From: an uncultured Eubacteriales bacterium
Lineage (GTDB): Bacteria; Bacillota; Clostridia; Oscillospirales; Acutalibacteraceae
Length of the DNA: 47,357 nucleotides
Assembly: GCA_948537335.1 (NCBI GenBank)
Contig: CAOUJG010000009.1
Location: 1-47,357 of the forward strand
Reading direction: 5' to 3'
A model generated the notes under the pieces. It saw only the letters and a program-made list of their open reading frames with translations. It was not told the DNA's origin and made no database searches. This document shows, piece after piece, positions 1 to 8,825 of the stretch. The position numbers and the translations under genes are program-made. Numbering within the stretch: the stretch's first letter is position 1; each line of letters opens with the position of its first letter.

Positions 1-251
1 TTGTTTTAAAAAGCCCGAAGGCCGTTTAAACAAAAATAATAGAGCTTTTTCTGCTCATTACTCGACGCTTTGCGTCTGACGATTTTAGTTCGTCACTCTT
101 TTAAAATAACTTTTTGAGTTGTACGATTCCATCTTTCGTTTCCGAAATTCAAGAACTTTCTTCTCAAGAAATTACGGGTCTTTTTGTCATCGTTGTTTAA
201 TTTTCAAGGTCCTTCATTGCCACAATTCTCGTCCGCGGCAACGTGATTATT
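1..251 (-). other. Leader of a probable rRNA operon (16S gene would lie left of the window)
   Basis: Reading leftward from the promoter at 252-280, this untranslated stretch holds the 15-mer ACCTTGAAAATTAAA (196-210), which resembles the boxA antitermination sequence of low-GC Gram-positive rrn leaders. Hairpins follow, including GACGC/GCGTC near 62-80, GAGC/GCTC near 42-56 and a UUCG-capped stem near 10-28. Such a leader usually ends just before the start of 16S rRNA, which is not in view. No convincing reading frame exists here; a 70-codon frame on the plus strand has no ribosome binding site. An alternative is the leader of another strongly expressed stable RNA. Confidence 0.55.
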
Positions 252-280
252 ATTTTATCATGCTCTCTCCCCTTTGTCAA
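252..280 (-). promoter_or_regulatory. Strong sigma-A promoter, rrn type
   Basis: On the minus strand TTGACA (275-280) and TAAAAT (252-257) are separated by exactly 17 bases. Upstream (281-360) is very A/T-rich with A and T tracts, like an UP element. It drives transcription leftward, away from sigE, into the boxA-like leader. Confidence 0.75.
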
Positions 281-426
281 CTAATTTTTTGTGTTTTTTT
301 ACTTATTTTTTATTTTTGTTTTCATCAATAAAAAACAAATGATTTGTGCAATTTTTTTGTATTTTTTAATTAAAGTTGACGCCCTCACTTTTTCTACAAA
401 ATTCGCCGCAAAATTTTAACTTTCCC

Positions 427-1149
427 TCAGCAAACGCGCTCCAGGTCCCTTTTTAGCCGTTCGATTATCCTTTTTTCCAACCGAGAAATATACGACTGAG
501 AAATCCCCAAAGAATCGGCCACTTCCTTTTGAGTGTGCTCCTGGTGCCCATAGAGCCCGAATCTCAGCTCCATGATGCTGCGCTCTCGACTAGAAAGCTT
601 CGATACCGCATTCAGCAACACCTGGCACTCCGCTTCTTGCTCGATGCGCTTATTAACAACATCCTGCTCGCTGCCCAAAACGTCGGAGAGCAGCAGTTCG
701 TTGCCATCCCAATCCACGTTGAGCGGCTCATCTATCGAGAACTCATTTTTAATCTGCGAGCTTTTTCTAAGGTACATCAAAATCTCGTTCTCTATACAGC
801 GGGAGGCGTACGTCGCAAGCTTAATGTTTTTTTCGGGGCAAAAGGTATTAACGGCTTTGATGAGACCGATTGTACCGATAGAAATCAGGTCTTCCACGTT
901 TATTCCAGCCGAGTCGAACTTTTTGGCAATATAAACCACCAGTCTCAAATTGTGCGTTATGAGCGGCTCCCTGGCGTTTTTTACGCCGTTTTTTATATCG
1001 TTTATAATTTTTAGCTCTTGAGTTCTGGTTAGCGGAGGCGGCAGCGTCTCTGAGCCATTTATGTAGTGGATTTCTTCGATTAAATTTAATTTTCTTAAAA
1101 TATGTAATACGCAAGCTTTAATTTTGCTTAAAATGCGATAAAACCTCAT
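427..1149 (-). CDS. sigE: Pro-sigma-E, mother-cell sporulation sigma factor
   Basis: Sigma-70 family factor of 240 residues directing early mother-cell transcription during sporulation. The first ~30 residues form the pro-sequence that keeps the factor inactive until SpoIIGA cleaves it. The motif YINGSETLPPPL around residues 29-40 is diagnostic of sigma-E and sigma-K. Region 2 lies near residues 68-130 and region 4, with the helix-turn-helix TQKEVADSLGISQSYISR, near 206-223. The start ATG has an AAAGGAG site 9 bases upstream and follows spoIIGA by 15 bases, so protease and substrate are co-transcribed. In most Bacilli and Clostridia sigG comes directly after sigE; here transcription runs into an rRNA-type leader and sigG is 37 kb away. 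Confidence 0.95.
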   Translation of the reverse strand: MRFYRILSKIKACVLHILRKLNLIEEIHYINGSETLPPPLTRTQELKIINDIKNGVKNAREPLITHNLRLVVYIAKKFDSAGINVEDLISIGTIGLIKAVNTFCPEKNIKLATYASRCIENEILMYLRKSSQIKNEFSIDEPLNVDWDGNELLLSDVLGSEQDVVNKRIEQEAECQVLLNAVSKLSSRERSIMELRFGLYGHQEHTQKEVADSLGISQSYISRLEKRIIERLKRDLERVC

Positions 1150-1164
1150 GATTTGTGGCTCCTT

Positions 1165-2058
1165 TTACTCTATAAGTTCCGAATTAATCAGCGCTTGGCA
1201 CTCATTGTTAAATATTTTCTCACTGCAAACCGCTACGTAAGCGTCTTTTGCTATGTTTTGAGTTTTTGATAATACTTTTATGCTACTTGCCTTAAAGGCC
1301 GGTAATAAGCCATCCCCAGAGATAGTCTTAAATGGAACCAACCTAAATCCGCTAAGCCGCGGTGACGGTGCCTCATAAATCTGCATAGCCGTGGCCAAAC
1401 TATTGACGCTGCTCACACAAAAATATTCTCTTAGCTGGGCTGGCAAAATCGCCTCTACAAATTGACGCTGCGCAACTACCACTGGCAGACCAGAAAACGG
1501 CTCTTTTAAGGTGTTACCCGTGTCCACCTTTGCCTTTAAAATCACGGATTTCCCCTCAAACTCTATAAGCACATCGCAATTCGTCTGGGCTAAAACGTCT
1601 TGCCGGCCCACGGTTTTATGTATTAATCGTATTGCCAAATATGACGCAAACGTCGCCAAGACTAGAAACAGCGGGGACAAATTAAGGTATATCATGCTAT
1701 TGTTGATGAAGATTCCGTTTGGGGTGACAAAATACCAGAGGAAAAATATGATTCCGCCAAAAAGAAAGTTTACTCCATAAAATGTCATAAATGCTTTTAA
1801 AAAGAATTTTAAGCTAACCCATTTAAACGCCAAAAGGACTATCGAAGCAGACATTGCAAGTTTAATAAATAAAGATAACGCCCAATTTGCGGGCGGCAGC
1901 AATATTGTCAGCGAATAGATGGCCCCTACGGATGCCGATAATATCAGCTTTTTGCGGACGAGCGTCAGGTTTAAAATTTTGGATACCGACAAAAGCAAAA
2001 AATAATTTATAAAAATGTTCACGCAAATAAGGACATCAACATATATGGCTTGCTTCAT
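1165..2058 (-). CDS. spoIIGA: SpoIIGA, membrane aspartic protease activating sigma-E
   Basis: A 297-residue membrane protease that removes the sigma-E pro-sequence after a signal from the forespore protein SpoIIR. The N-terminal half (about 1-148) has five hydrophobic segments; the soluble C-terminal half carries the aspartic protease signature D179-T-G-N in KVDTGNTLKEP, with a hydrophobic sequence (LPVVVA) shortly after. Length is normal for the family. It is the first gene of the spoIIGA-sigE operon. The upstream gap (2059-2171) contains TGTCGTA (2120-2126), one mismatch from the Spo0A box TGTCGAA, too little on its own to assign regulation. Confidence 0.95.
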   Translation of the reverse strand: MKQAIYVDVLICVNIFINYFLLLSVSKILNLTLVRKKLILSASVGAIYSLTILLPPANWALSLFIKLAMSASIVLLAFKWVSLKFFLKAFMTFYGVNFLFGGIIFFLWYFVTPNGIFINNSMIYLNLSPLFLVLATFASYLAIRLIHKTVGRQDVLAQTNCDVLIEFEGKSVILKAKVDTGNTLKEPFSGLPVVVAQRQFVEAILPAQLREYFCVSSVNSLATAMQIYEAPSPRLSGFRLVPFKTISGDGLLPAFKASSIKVLSKTQNIAKDAYVAVCSEKIFNNECQALINSELIE

Positions 2059-2171
2059 ATCTCACCCCAAACTTTAGCCGATTTTTATAGTAAAGATATC
2101 ACTCAAACCACATATATTGTGTCGTAATCTGTATCGTACCGATAAATATTTTTGCAGATCCGCTTATAATC

Positions 2172-5003
2172 TTATTTTTTATCAAGAAATTTCTTTAAAT
2201 ACTGCCCCGTGTAGGACTTTTCTACCTTGCAAACTTCCTCCGGCGTACCCTGTGCAATTATTTGTCCGCCGTTGTCGCCGCCCTCTGGCCCCAAGTCTAT
2301 TATATAATCCGCGGTTTTTATTAAGTCGAGGTTGTGCTCAATCACCAGCACGGTGTTGCCCGCATCTACCAGGCGCTGCAACACGTCTATTAGCTTATGC
2401 ACGTCGGCAATGTGAAGGCCTGTTGTTGGTTCGTCCAGCACATAGATAGTTTTTCCGGTGGCTCTTTTAGAAAGCTCCGACGCAAGCTTGACTCTTTGGG
2501 CCTCTCCGCCGGAGAGCGTAGTAGCCGACTGCCCCAGCTTAACGTAGCCCAATCCTACGTCGCAGAGCGTCTGTAACTTGCGAGCTATCTTCGGAATATT
2601 CGAAAAAAACGCAGCCGCCTCTTCTATGGTCATCTCAAGCACGTCGTATATGTTCTTGCCCTTGTAGCGAACGTCCAAAGTCTCCCGATTATACCGCTGG
2701 CCCTTGCAAATATCGCAAGGCACGTAAATGTCCGGCAAAAAGTGCATCTCTATTTTTATCAGGCCGTCCCCTTGGCAAGCCTCGCAGCGGCCGCCTTTTA
2801 CATTGAACGAAAACCTACTACTCTTGAATCCCTTCACTTTGGCGTCGTTCGTGGCCGCAAAAAGCTCTCGGATGTCCGAAAAAACGCCAGTATAAGTCGC
2901 AGGGTTCGACCTTGGCGTGCGCCCGATTGGAGCTTGATTTATATCTATGATTTTGTCAAGATCCTCGACTCCGGTGATCTTTTTATGGCTGCCAGGCTTC
3001 TTTTTGGCGCCATTTAGCTGCCAGGCCAAACTTTTATACAAAATCTCGTTTACAAGCGAAGACTTGCCCGAGCCCGAAACGCCGGTAACGCAGATGAATT
3101 GCCCAAGTGGAATCTCAACATCGATGTCTTTCAAATTATTTTGAGAAGCGCCAAAAATCTTGATCTTCTTGCCATTCCCCGTTCTTCTTTTTGCAGGAAC
3201 GGCCACAGCCCGCTTCCCGCTTAGATATTGTCCGGTAACCGAATTTTTGCACGCCTTTATAGCGCCAATATCTCCGCAGCAAACCACCTCTCCGCCGTGC
3301 ATTCCGGCGCCAGGGCCAATGTCCACAATATAATCCGCCGCGTACATCGTGTCTTCGTCGTGCTCCACCACAATCACCGTATTGCCGATGTCCCGCAGCC
3401 TTTTTAGCGTCGCCAGGAGTTTGTCGTTGTCCCGCTGGTGCAGCCCGATGCTTGGCTCGTCCAGGATGTAAAGCACACCCATTAGTGATGAGCCTATTTG
3501 CGTTGCCAGGCGGATCCGCTGGCTTTCTCCCCCCGAAAGTGTTCCCGATTCTCTCGCCAGAGTAAGATACTCAAGTCCCACGCTCTTTAAAAATCCCAGT
3601 CTCTCCTTGATTTCCTTGATTATTTCCGCGGCAATCATCTGCTCTTTTGGGGTCAATTTGAGGTTGTCGATAAACTCTAAAGCCTTCACGATCGACTTGC
3701 GGCAAAGCTCACTTATATTGATGCCTCCAACCGTTACGGCCAGGCTCTCTGGCGACAGTCTCTCTCCGTGGCAGCTGTCGCAAGGAATAGCGCTCATGTA
3801 CGCCTCGATGTCCTCCTTGGCAAAGCTGCTGCTAGACTCGTGGTACCTGCGCTCCAGGTTGTTTATAACGCCCTCAAACGCCGCATTATACGAGAATTTG
3901 GCCTTGTCGCTCTCCCTAACAATGCTCATCTTCTCGCCCTTGGAGCCATACAAGAGAATGTCAATTATCTCCTTTGGCAAGTCTTTAACCGGCGTGTAGA
4001 GCGAAAAGCCGTATTTTTTAGCCAAGGCCTCATAATACATCCTCGCAATGCTGGAGTCGCTATCCGAAGACCAGCCGTAAGCCTTGATTGCACCTTGGTT
4101 TATCGACAAACTCCTGTCTGGCAAAATAACCTCCGGGTCAATGCGCATAAAAACGCCCAGTCCCATACACTTTTTGCATGCGCCATGAGGGTTATTAAAC
4201 GAAAACATGCGTGGAGTTAGCTCTTCTATACTCGCTCCGTGGTCTGGGCATGCATAATTTTGAGAAAGCAGAATGTCCTCGCCCTCAACAATGCTGGCAA
4301 TTACGAGCCCGTTAGAGAACTCGCTGGCCGTCTCAATGGAATCCGCCAGCCTCGAACGAATGTCATCCTTTATAACAAGCCGGTCAACCACAACTTCGAT
4401 GGTGTGCTTTTTGTTTTTCTCGAGCTTTATTTCCTCCGACAAATCATAAATAATCCCATCCACACGCACCCGAACATATCCGCTTTTGCGCGCATCCTCG
4501 AGCTCCTTAACGTGCTCTCCCTTGCGACCACGGACTATCGGCGACAAAATCTGCAGCTTTGTGCCTCGGTCCAGAGCCATTATTCGGTCAACAATCTGGT
4601 CAATGCTCTGCTGCTTGATCTCCTTGCCGCAGATCGGGCAGTGCGGCACGCCTACTCTCGCGTACAAAAGCCGCAAATAATCGTAAATCTCCGTAACGGT
4701 GCCAACCGTAGACCGCGGATTCTTCGATGTAGTCTTCTGGTCAATAGAGACAGCAGGCGAAAGCCCCTCAATGCTCTCCACTGCGGGCTTTTCCATCTGT
4801 CCCAAAAACTGCCGCGCATACGACGACAGCGACTCCACATATCTGCGCTGCCCCTCGGCATAAATCGTGTCGAAAGCGAGCGAAGATTTGCCCGAGCCCG
4901 ACAGCCCCGTGATTACAACCAGCTTGTCCCGCGGAATCGTCACATCGATGTTTTTAAGATTGTGCTCCCTGGCGCCCTTCACAACAATATTATTGTTCAA
5001 CAA
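2172..5003 (-). CDS. uvrA: UvrA, excinuclease ABC subunit A
   Basis: ATPase subunit (943 residues, full length) of nucleotide excision repair; a UvrA dimer with UvrB scans DNA for lesions. Two ABC modules are visible: Walker A GLSGSGKSSL near residue 33 with signature LSGGESQRIRLA, and Walker A GVSGSGKSSL near 640 with signature LSGGEAQRVKLA. Zinc-binding cysteines occur in CPICG, CKKCMG and in the C-terminal pair CEACQGDG/CDICKG. The start is TTG, immediately followed by a second TTG, with AGGGGGAG about 6 bases upstream. It follows uvrB by 44 bases in a radC-uvrB-uvrA operon. No LexA-type operator was found by eye upstream of radC. Confidence 0.97.
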   Translation of the reverse strand: MLNNNIVVKGAREHNLKNIDVTIPRDKLVVITGLSGSGKSSLAFDTIYAEGQRRYVESLSSYARQFLGQMEKPAVESIEGLSPAVSIDQKTTSKNPRSTVGTVTEIYDYLRLLYARVGVPHCPICGKEIKQQSIDQIVDRIMALDRGTKLQILSPIVRGRKGEHVKELEDARKSGYVRVRVDGIIYDLSEEIKLEKNKKHTIEVVVDRLVIKDDIRSRLADSIETASEFSNGLVIASIVEGEDILLSQNYACPDHGASIEELTPRMFSFNNPHGACKKCMGLGVFMRIDPEVILPDRSLSINQGAIKAYGWSSDSDSSIARMYYEALAKKYGFSLYTPVKDLPKEIIDILLYGSKGEKMSIVRESDKAKFSYNAAFEGVINNLERRYHESSSSFAKEDIEAYMSAIPCDSCHGERLSPESLAVTVGGINISELCRKSIVKALEFIDNLKLTPKEQMIAAEIIKEIKERLGFLKSVGLEYLTLARESGTLSGGESQRIRLATQIGSSLMGVLYILDEPSIGLHQRDNDKLLATLKRLRDIGNTVIVVEHDEDTMYAADYIVDIGPGAGMHGGEVVCCGDIGAIKACKNSVTGQYLSGKRAVAVPAKRRTGNGKKIKIFGASQNNLKDIDVEIPLGQFICVTGVSGSGKSSLVNEILYKSLAWQLNGAKKKPGSHKKITGVEDLDKIIDINQAPIGRTPRSNPATYTGVFSDIRELFAATNDAKVKGFKSSRFSFNVKGGRCEACQGDGLIKIEMHFLPDIYVPCDICKGQRYNRETLDVRYKGKNIYDVLEMTIEEAAAFFSNIPKIARKLQTLCDVGLGYVKLGQSATTLSGGEAQRVKLASELSKRATGKTIYVLDEPTTGLHIADVHKLIDVLQRLVDAGNTVLVIEHNLDLIKTADYIIDLGPEGGDNGGQIIAQGTPEEVCKVEKSYTGQYLKKFLDKK

Positions 5004-5047
5004 AAATTCTCCCCCTAGATTCCTCTAAGCTTCTCAGGCTTTTTAAT

Positions 5048-7006
5048 TTATTTTGATTTTCGCAGTTCTTCGATTTTATTGCGTAAAAAGGCAGCGTGTT
5101 CGAACTCCAAGAGCTTTGCTGCCGCCTTCATCTCTCGTTCCAGCTCCAAAATTAGCGCGTCCTTCTGACTTTTGCTCAACTTTTTCTTTACTTTTTCGTC
5201 GGTCGTCTCGTGCGAAGAAATCTCCAAAACGTCCGCAACCTTCTTTACGATGGTCTTTGGCACGATTCCGTGCTTCGCGTTGTACTCAAGCTGTATCTTT
5301 CGCCGGCGTTCGGTCTCTTTGATGGCGTTCTCCATCGACGGTGTGACAGAATCGGCGTACATGATGACTTGTCCGTTTGCGTTTCTGGCTGCACGGCCTA
5401 TAGTCTGTATCAACGACCGTTCTGACCGCAAAAAGCCCTCTTTGTCCGCGTCCAAAATTGCAACCAGCGAGACTTCCGGGATGTCCAGTCCTTCACGCAG
5501 CAAGTTGATTCCGACCAGAACATCGAATTCTCCCAGTCGCAAATCTCGCACGATCTCCATGCGCTCGACCGTATCGATCCCGAAATGCATGTAGCGCACC
5601 TTTATTCCGACCTCCTGCAGGTAAGACGTCAAATCCTCGGCCATTTTCTTGGTCAATGTCGTCACCAGCACCCGCTGTTTCCGCTCGATTCGCTTGTTTA
5701 TCTCCGCAATGAGGTCGTCAATCTGCCCGTCTACCGGCTTAACGGTCACCTCTGGGTCCACAAGTCCAGTCGGCCGAATAACCTGCTCCACGACCTGTGT
5801 GCTTTTTTCTTTCTCAAAATCCCCCGGCGTTGCACTAACAAACACCACCTGATTGACTTTTTTATAGAATTCATCGAAAGTTAGCGGCCGATTATCGTAA
5901 GCAGATGGCAACCTAAAGCCATAGTCAATTAAATTCTGCTTGCGAGCATGGTCTCCAGCGTACATTCCCCGCACCTGCGGCAACGTAACGTGCGACTCAT
6001 CCACAAACAGCAAGAAATCCTTTGGAAAATAGTCCAGCAGCGTAAACGGCGCTTCTCCCGGCGCCCTGCCAGACAAAATCCGCGAATAATTTTCTATCCC
6101 CTTGCAAAAGCCGATCTCCTCTAGCATCTCAATATCATACCTCGTCCGCTGCTCTATCCGCTGAGCTTCCAGAAACTTATCATTGTCACGAAAGAAGTTA
6201 ATTCGCTGCGTAAGCTCCTTTTCGATATCCAAAACAGCCTTAGGCAGCTTTTCCTTCGGCACAATGTAGTGCGAAGCCGGATATATCGCCGCGTGCTTGA
6301 CAACCGCCTTAACCTCGCCGGTAAGCGGAGTTACTTCGCTTATTCTATCAATTTCATCGCCAAAAAATTCCACCCTAACCACGGTATCGCTCGAAACCGC
6401 CGGAAAAATCTCCAAAACATCGCCGCGAACCCTAAACTTGTTCCTAGTCAAGTTCACGTCATTGCGCTCATACTGCAGCTCCACGAGGCTTTTCAAAATT
6501 TCATCACGACTTTTGTTCATTCCCGGACGCAGCGAAATCGCCATGTTGCAATAATCAACCGGGTCACCAAGGTTATATATGCACGACACGCTCGCAACGA
6601 TGATGACATCCCTCCGCTCCGACAGCGCAGAAGTCGCAGAGTGCCGCAGTTTGTCGATCTCGTCATTAATCGAAGAATCCTTCTCTATATAGGTGTCCGT
6701 GCTGGCCACGTAGGCTTCCGGCTGGTAATAATCGTAATACGACACAAAATATTCCACTGCGTTGTCCGGAAAAAATTCTCTAAACTCCGAGCAAAGCTGC
6801 GCCGCCAACGTCTTGTTGTGCGCCAAAACCAAAGTAGGCCGGTTCAACTTAGCAATCACATTCGCCATGGTAAACGTCTTGCCCGAGCCCGTAACGCCCA
6901 GCAACGTCTGCTCCTTATAGCCATCATTAATGCCTTCAACCAGCGCCTCAATGGCTTTGGGTTGATCTCCGGTTGGCTTGTAGGCCGATTTTAACTTGAA
7001 TTTCAT
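5048..7006 (-). CDS. uvrB: UvrB, excinuclease ABC subunit B
   Basis: Helicase-like damage-verification subunit of nucleotide excision repair, 652 residues. Walker A GVTGSGKTFTMANV is at residues 39-52; the beta-hairpin inserted between DNA strands shows the typical YYDYYQPEAYV (about 90-100). The helicase C-terminal motifs RSLIQTIGRAARN follow, then a C-terminal UVR domain (LEREMKAAAKLLEFEHAAFLRNKIEEL region split over 610-648) that contacts UvrC/UvrA. ATG start with GAGGTG 9 bases upstream. It is 17 bases after radC and 44 bases before uvrA. uvrC is not in the window. Confidence 0.97.
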   Translation of the reverse strand: MKFKLKSAYKPTGDQPKAIEALVEGINDGYKEQTLLGVTGSGKTFTMANVIAKLNRPTLVLAHNKTLAAQLCSEFREFFPDNAVEYFVSYYDYYQPEAYVASTDTYIEKDSSINDEIDKLRHSATSALSERRDVIIVASVSCIYNLGDPVDYCNMAISLRPGMNKSRDEILKSLVELQYERNDVNLTRNKFRVRGDVLEIFPAVSSDTVVRVEFFGDEIDRISEVTPLTGEVKAVVKHAAIYPASHYIVPKEKLPKAVLDIEKELTQRINFFRDNDKFLEAQRIEQRTRYDIEMLEEIGFCKGIENYSRILSGRAPGEAPFTLLDYFPKDFLLFVDESHVTLPQVRGMYAGDHARKQNLIDYGFRLPSAYDNRPLTFDEFYKKVNQVVFVSATPGDFEKEKSTQVVEQVIRPTGLVDPEVTVKPVDGQIDDLIAEINKRIERKQRVLVTTLTKKMAEDLTSYLQEVGIKVRYMHFGIDTVERMEIVRDLRLGEFDVLVGINLLREGLDIPEVSLVAILDADKEGFLRSERSLIQTIGRAARNANGQVIMYADSVTPSMENAIKETERRRKIQLEYNAKHGIVPKTIVKKVADVLEISSHETTDEKVKKKLSKSQKDALILELEREMKAAAKLLEFEHAAFLRNKIEELRKSK

Positions 7007-7022
7007 TCTGCATCACACCTCG

Positions 7023-7700
7023 CTACAAGATTTGCTTGCCAAGCTCGCTGTCCGCAATAGAGACATAATCGTCGTCCGCAACAATTATGTGGTCCACAAG
7101 CCGGACGTCCACTAGCTTCAGCGCATTTTTAATCTCAATCGTCGTCTCAATGTCCTCCCGAGATGGCAAAGCGATTCCGCTGGGATGGTTGTGCGCGATG
7201 ATTGCCTTCGTGGCGCTAAACTTGAGGGCAAGCTCGATGATGTCTCTAATGTGAAAATTCGTCGCACCAAACGAGCCTTGAGCGATCACGTCGCAAAACA
7301 CCAGGTTCCGCTTAGCGTCAAACAATGCCAAAACCACGTGCTCTTTGATTCTGCCGATAAACTTGTTCAAAATCATCTGCTCTATCTGCGTTTTGGTCAG
7401 CCTTTTATTATTTATTTTGTAATTTTTCTCGGCATATACTCGACTCAATTTAGAAATCAGCTTAATCAAAATCGCGCAAGACTCGCCAATTCCGTTTACT
7501 TTCAAAAGGCTACTCATTGGGGCATCAAAGACTTGCGGCAACGAGCCAAAACTGTCGATAAGCCGATGCGCCAGTTCGTTTGTGTCTTTTCGCGGAATGC
7601 CGTAAAACAAGAGCATCTCTAAAAGCTCGTGCGGCTCCAACGCGTCCGCGCCGTACTTTATAAACTTCTTCTTAATGCGCTCTCTGTGCCCGCTGTGCAA
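7023..7700 (-). CDS. radC: RadC/YeeS-family JAB-domain protein
   Basis: A 225-residue protein with an N-terminal helix-hairpin-helix-like part (residues 20-90, including VNGIGESCA) and a C-terminal JAB/MPN metal-binding domain, with H170-N-H172-PSG and D183 as the expected metal ligands. The name comes from an early link to DNA repair; the true function of the family is unsettled. The start is TTG with GGGAGG 8 bases upstream; no better ATG exists in frame. It is the first gene of the radC-uvrB-uvrA run, and placement with two excision repair genes keeps a repair-related role plausible. A TATAAT (minus strand, 7763-7768) lies upstream but no good -35 is visible. Confidence 0.9.
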   Translation of the reverse strand: MHSGHRERIKKKFIKYGADALEPHELLEMLLFYGIPRKDTNELAHRLIDSFGSLPQVFDAPMSSLLKVNGIGESCAILIKLISKLSRVYAEKNYKINNKRLTKTQIEQMILNKFIGRIKEHVVLALFDAKRNLVFCDVIAQGSFGATNFHIRDIIELALKFSATKAIIAHNHPSGIALPSREDIETTIEIKNALKLVDVRLVDHIIVADDDYVSIADSELGKQIL

Positions 7701-7810
7701 TCAAAGCACCTCCCATCTTGCGCCCAAAACAAGGCCTGCATATTTTTTCTAAATTTGTGTTTATTATACAATAACTCGCTCAAAATGAAAAGTGTATGAG
7801 GCCCAAAAAC

Positions 7811-7820
7811 GTGGTATAAT
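7811..7820 (+). promoter_or_regulatory. Extended -10 promoter for the RluA-type gene
   Basis: TGGTATAAT (TGn extension plus a perfect TATAAT at 7815-7820) lies 39 bases before the ATG at 7859. There is no good -35, as is common for extended -10 promoters. Confidence 0.55.
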
Positions 7821-7858
7821 AATAAAACTTTAGCAACGATGAGGAGCACCAAACTTCG

Positions 7859-8815
7859 ATGAAAGAGATCATTATAAATAAAAACGATGCCGGCCAGCGG
7901 GTAGACAAATTCTTGTTAAAGACTTTCAAGAATCTGCCGCCGTCTTTGATGTACAAAGCTATTCGAAAAAAAGATATAAAGCTAAATTCAAAACGTTGCC
8001 AGCCGGACTCAAAACTGGCCGTTGGCGATACTCTTGCGATGTACATAAAGGACGAATTCTTTGAGGAGACATACTCAAAGGAGGAATTTTTGCGCGCACC
8101 GAGCAATCTAGACGTCATTTACGAGGACGAAAATATCTTACTAATAAACAAAAAGCCCGGACTAATCGTGCATCCGGACAAGAATTATCATTTTGATTCG
8201 CTGGTAGCCAGGCTGCAGCATTATCTATACAAAAAAGGTGAGTACACCCCGCAAAGCGAGAATTCGTTTGTGCCCGCCCTGGTTAATCGCATAGACAGAA
8301 ACACCGGTGGCATCGTGATTGCTGCCAAGAATGCCGAAACCTTGCGGATTTTAAATCAAAAAATGAAGCAGCGAGAATTAAGAAAGTTCTACCTGTGCAT
8401 AGCCTGCGGGAAGTTTGAGGAACAGACCGACATCCTGACAGCATATCTAGAAAAAGACGAAAAGCACAACAAAGTCCGCCTTTACAGCGAGCCAAGAGAG
8501 GGCGCCAAAATAATAAAGACCAAGTATAGCGTAATAGCTGAGCGCGGCGACTTTAGCTTGCTAGAAGTGGAGCTCTTAACCGGAAGAACGCATCAAATAA
8601 GGGCACACCTGGCTTTTGAAGGTCATCCGCTCCTTGGCGACATAAAGTACGGAAATCCGCACACAAACAAAGAAAAGGGCTACACTCGGCAAGCCCTTTT
8701 CTCCTACAAATTAAAATTCGATTTTTCGACTCCGGCCGGGATTTTGTCCTACTTAAATGGGAAAGAGTCCGGCGTTTCGGACGTTTGGTTTGTTGAGAAT
8801 TTTTATAAATTCTGA
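7859..8815 (+). CDS. RluA/RluD-family 23S rRNA pseudouridine synthase
   Basis: A 318-residue uridine isomerase. An S4 RNA-binding domain occupies residues 1-65 (VDKFLLKTFKNLP onward), and the catalytic core follows with the active-site aspartate D146 in RIDRNTGGIVIAAKN, matching the family motif H/R-R-L/I-D-x-x-T-S/G-G. The later motif LTGRTHQIRAHLAFEGHPLLGD (around 240-262) is also characteristic. Start ATG with GAGGAG 12 bases upstream. It stands alone on the plus strand between divergent radC and convergent trxB, whose stop lies 10 bases beyond. The exact uridine modified cannot be told from sequence. Confidence 0.92.
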   Translation: MKEIIINKNDAGQRVDKFLLKTFKNLPPSLMYKAIRKKDIKLNSKRCQPDSKLAVGDTLAMYIKDEFFEETYSKEEFLRAPSNLDVIYEDENILLINKKPGLIVHPDKNYHFDSLVARLQHYLYKKGEYTPQSENSFVPALVNRIDRNTGGIVIAAKNAETLRILNQKMKQRELRKFYLCIACGKFEEQTDILTAYLEKDEKHNKVRLYSEPREGAKIIKTKYSVIAERGDFSLLEVELLTGRTHQIRAHLAFEGHPLLGDIKYGNPHTNKEKGYTRQALFSYKLKFDFSTPAGILSYLNGKESGVSDVWFVENFYKF

Positions 8816-8825
8816 ATTCGTAAAC

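Noticed and set aside
119..331. 70-codon plus-strand frame at the left end
   Set aside because: Antisense to the probable rRNA leader and promoter; low complexity Phe/Cys-rich product, no ribosome binding site.
2120..2126. TGTCGTA as a Spo0A box upstream of spoIIGA
   Set aside because: Six of seven positions match, but one short site with no second copy and no clear 22-base-spaced promoter is not enough to claim.
7701..7858. LexA (SOS) operator upstream of radC-uvrB-uvrA
   Set aside because: No GAAC-N4-GTTC-like sequence is present in the gap.
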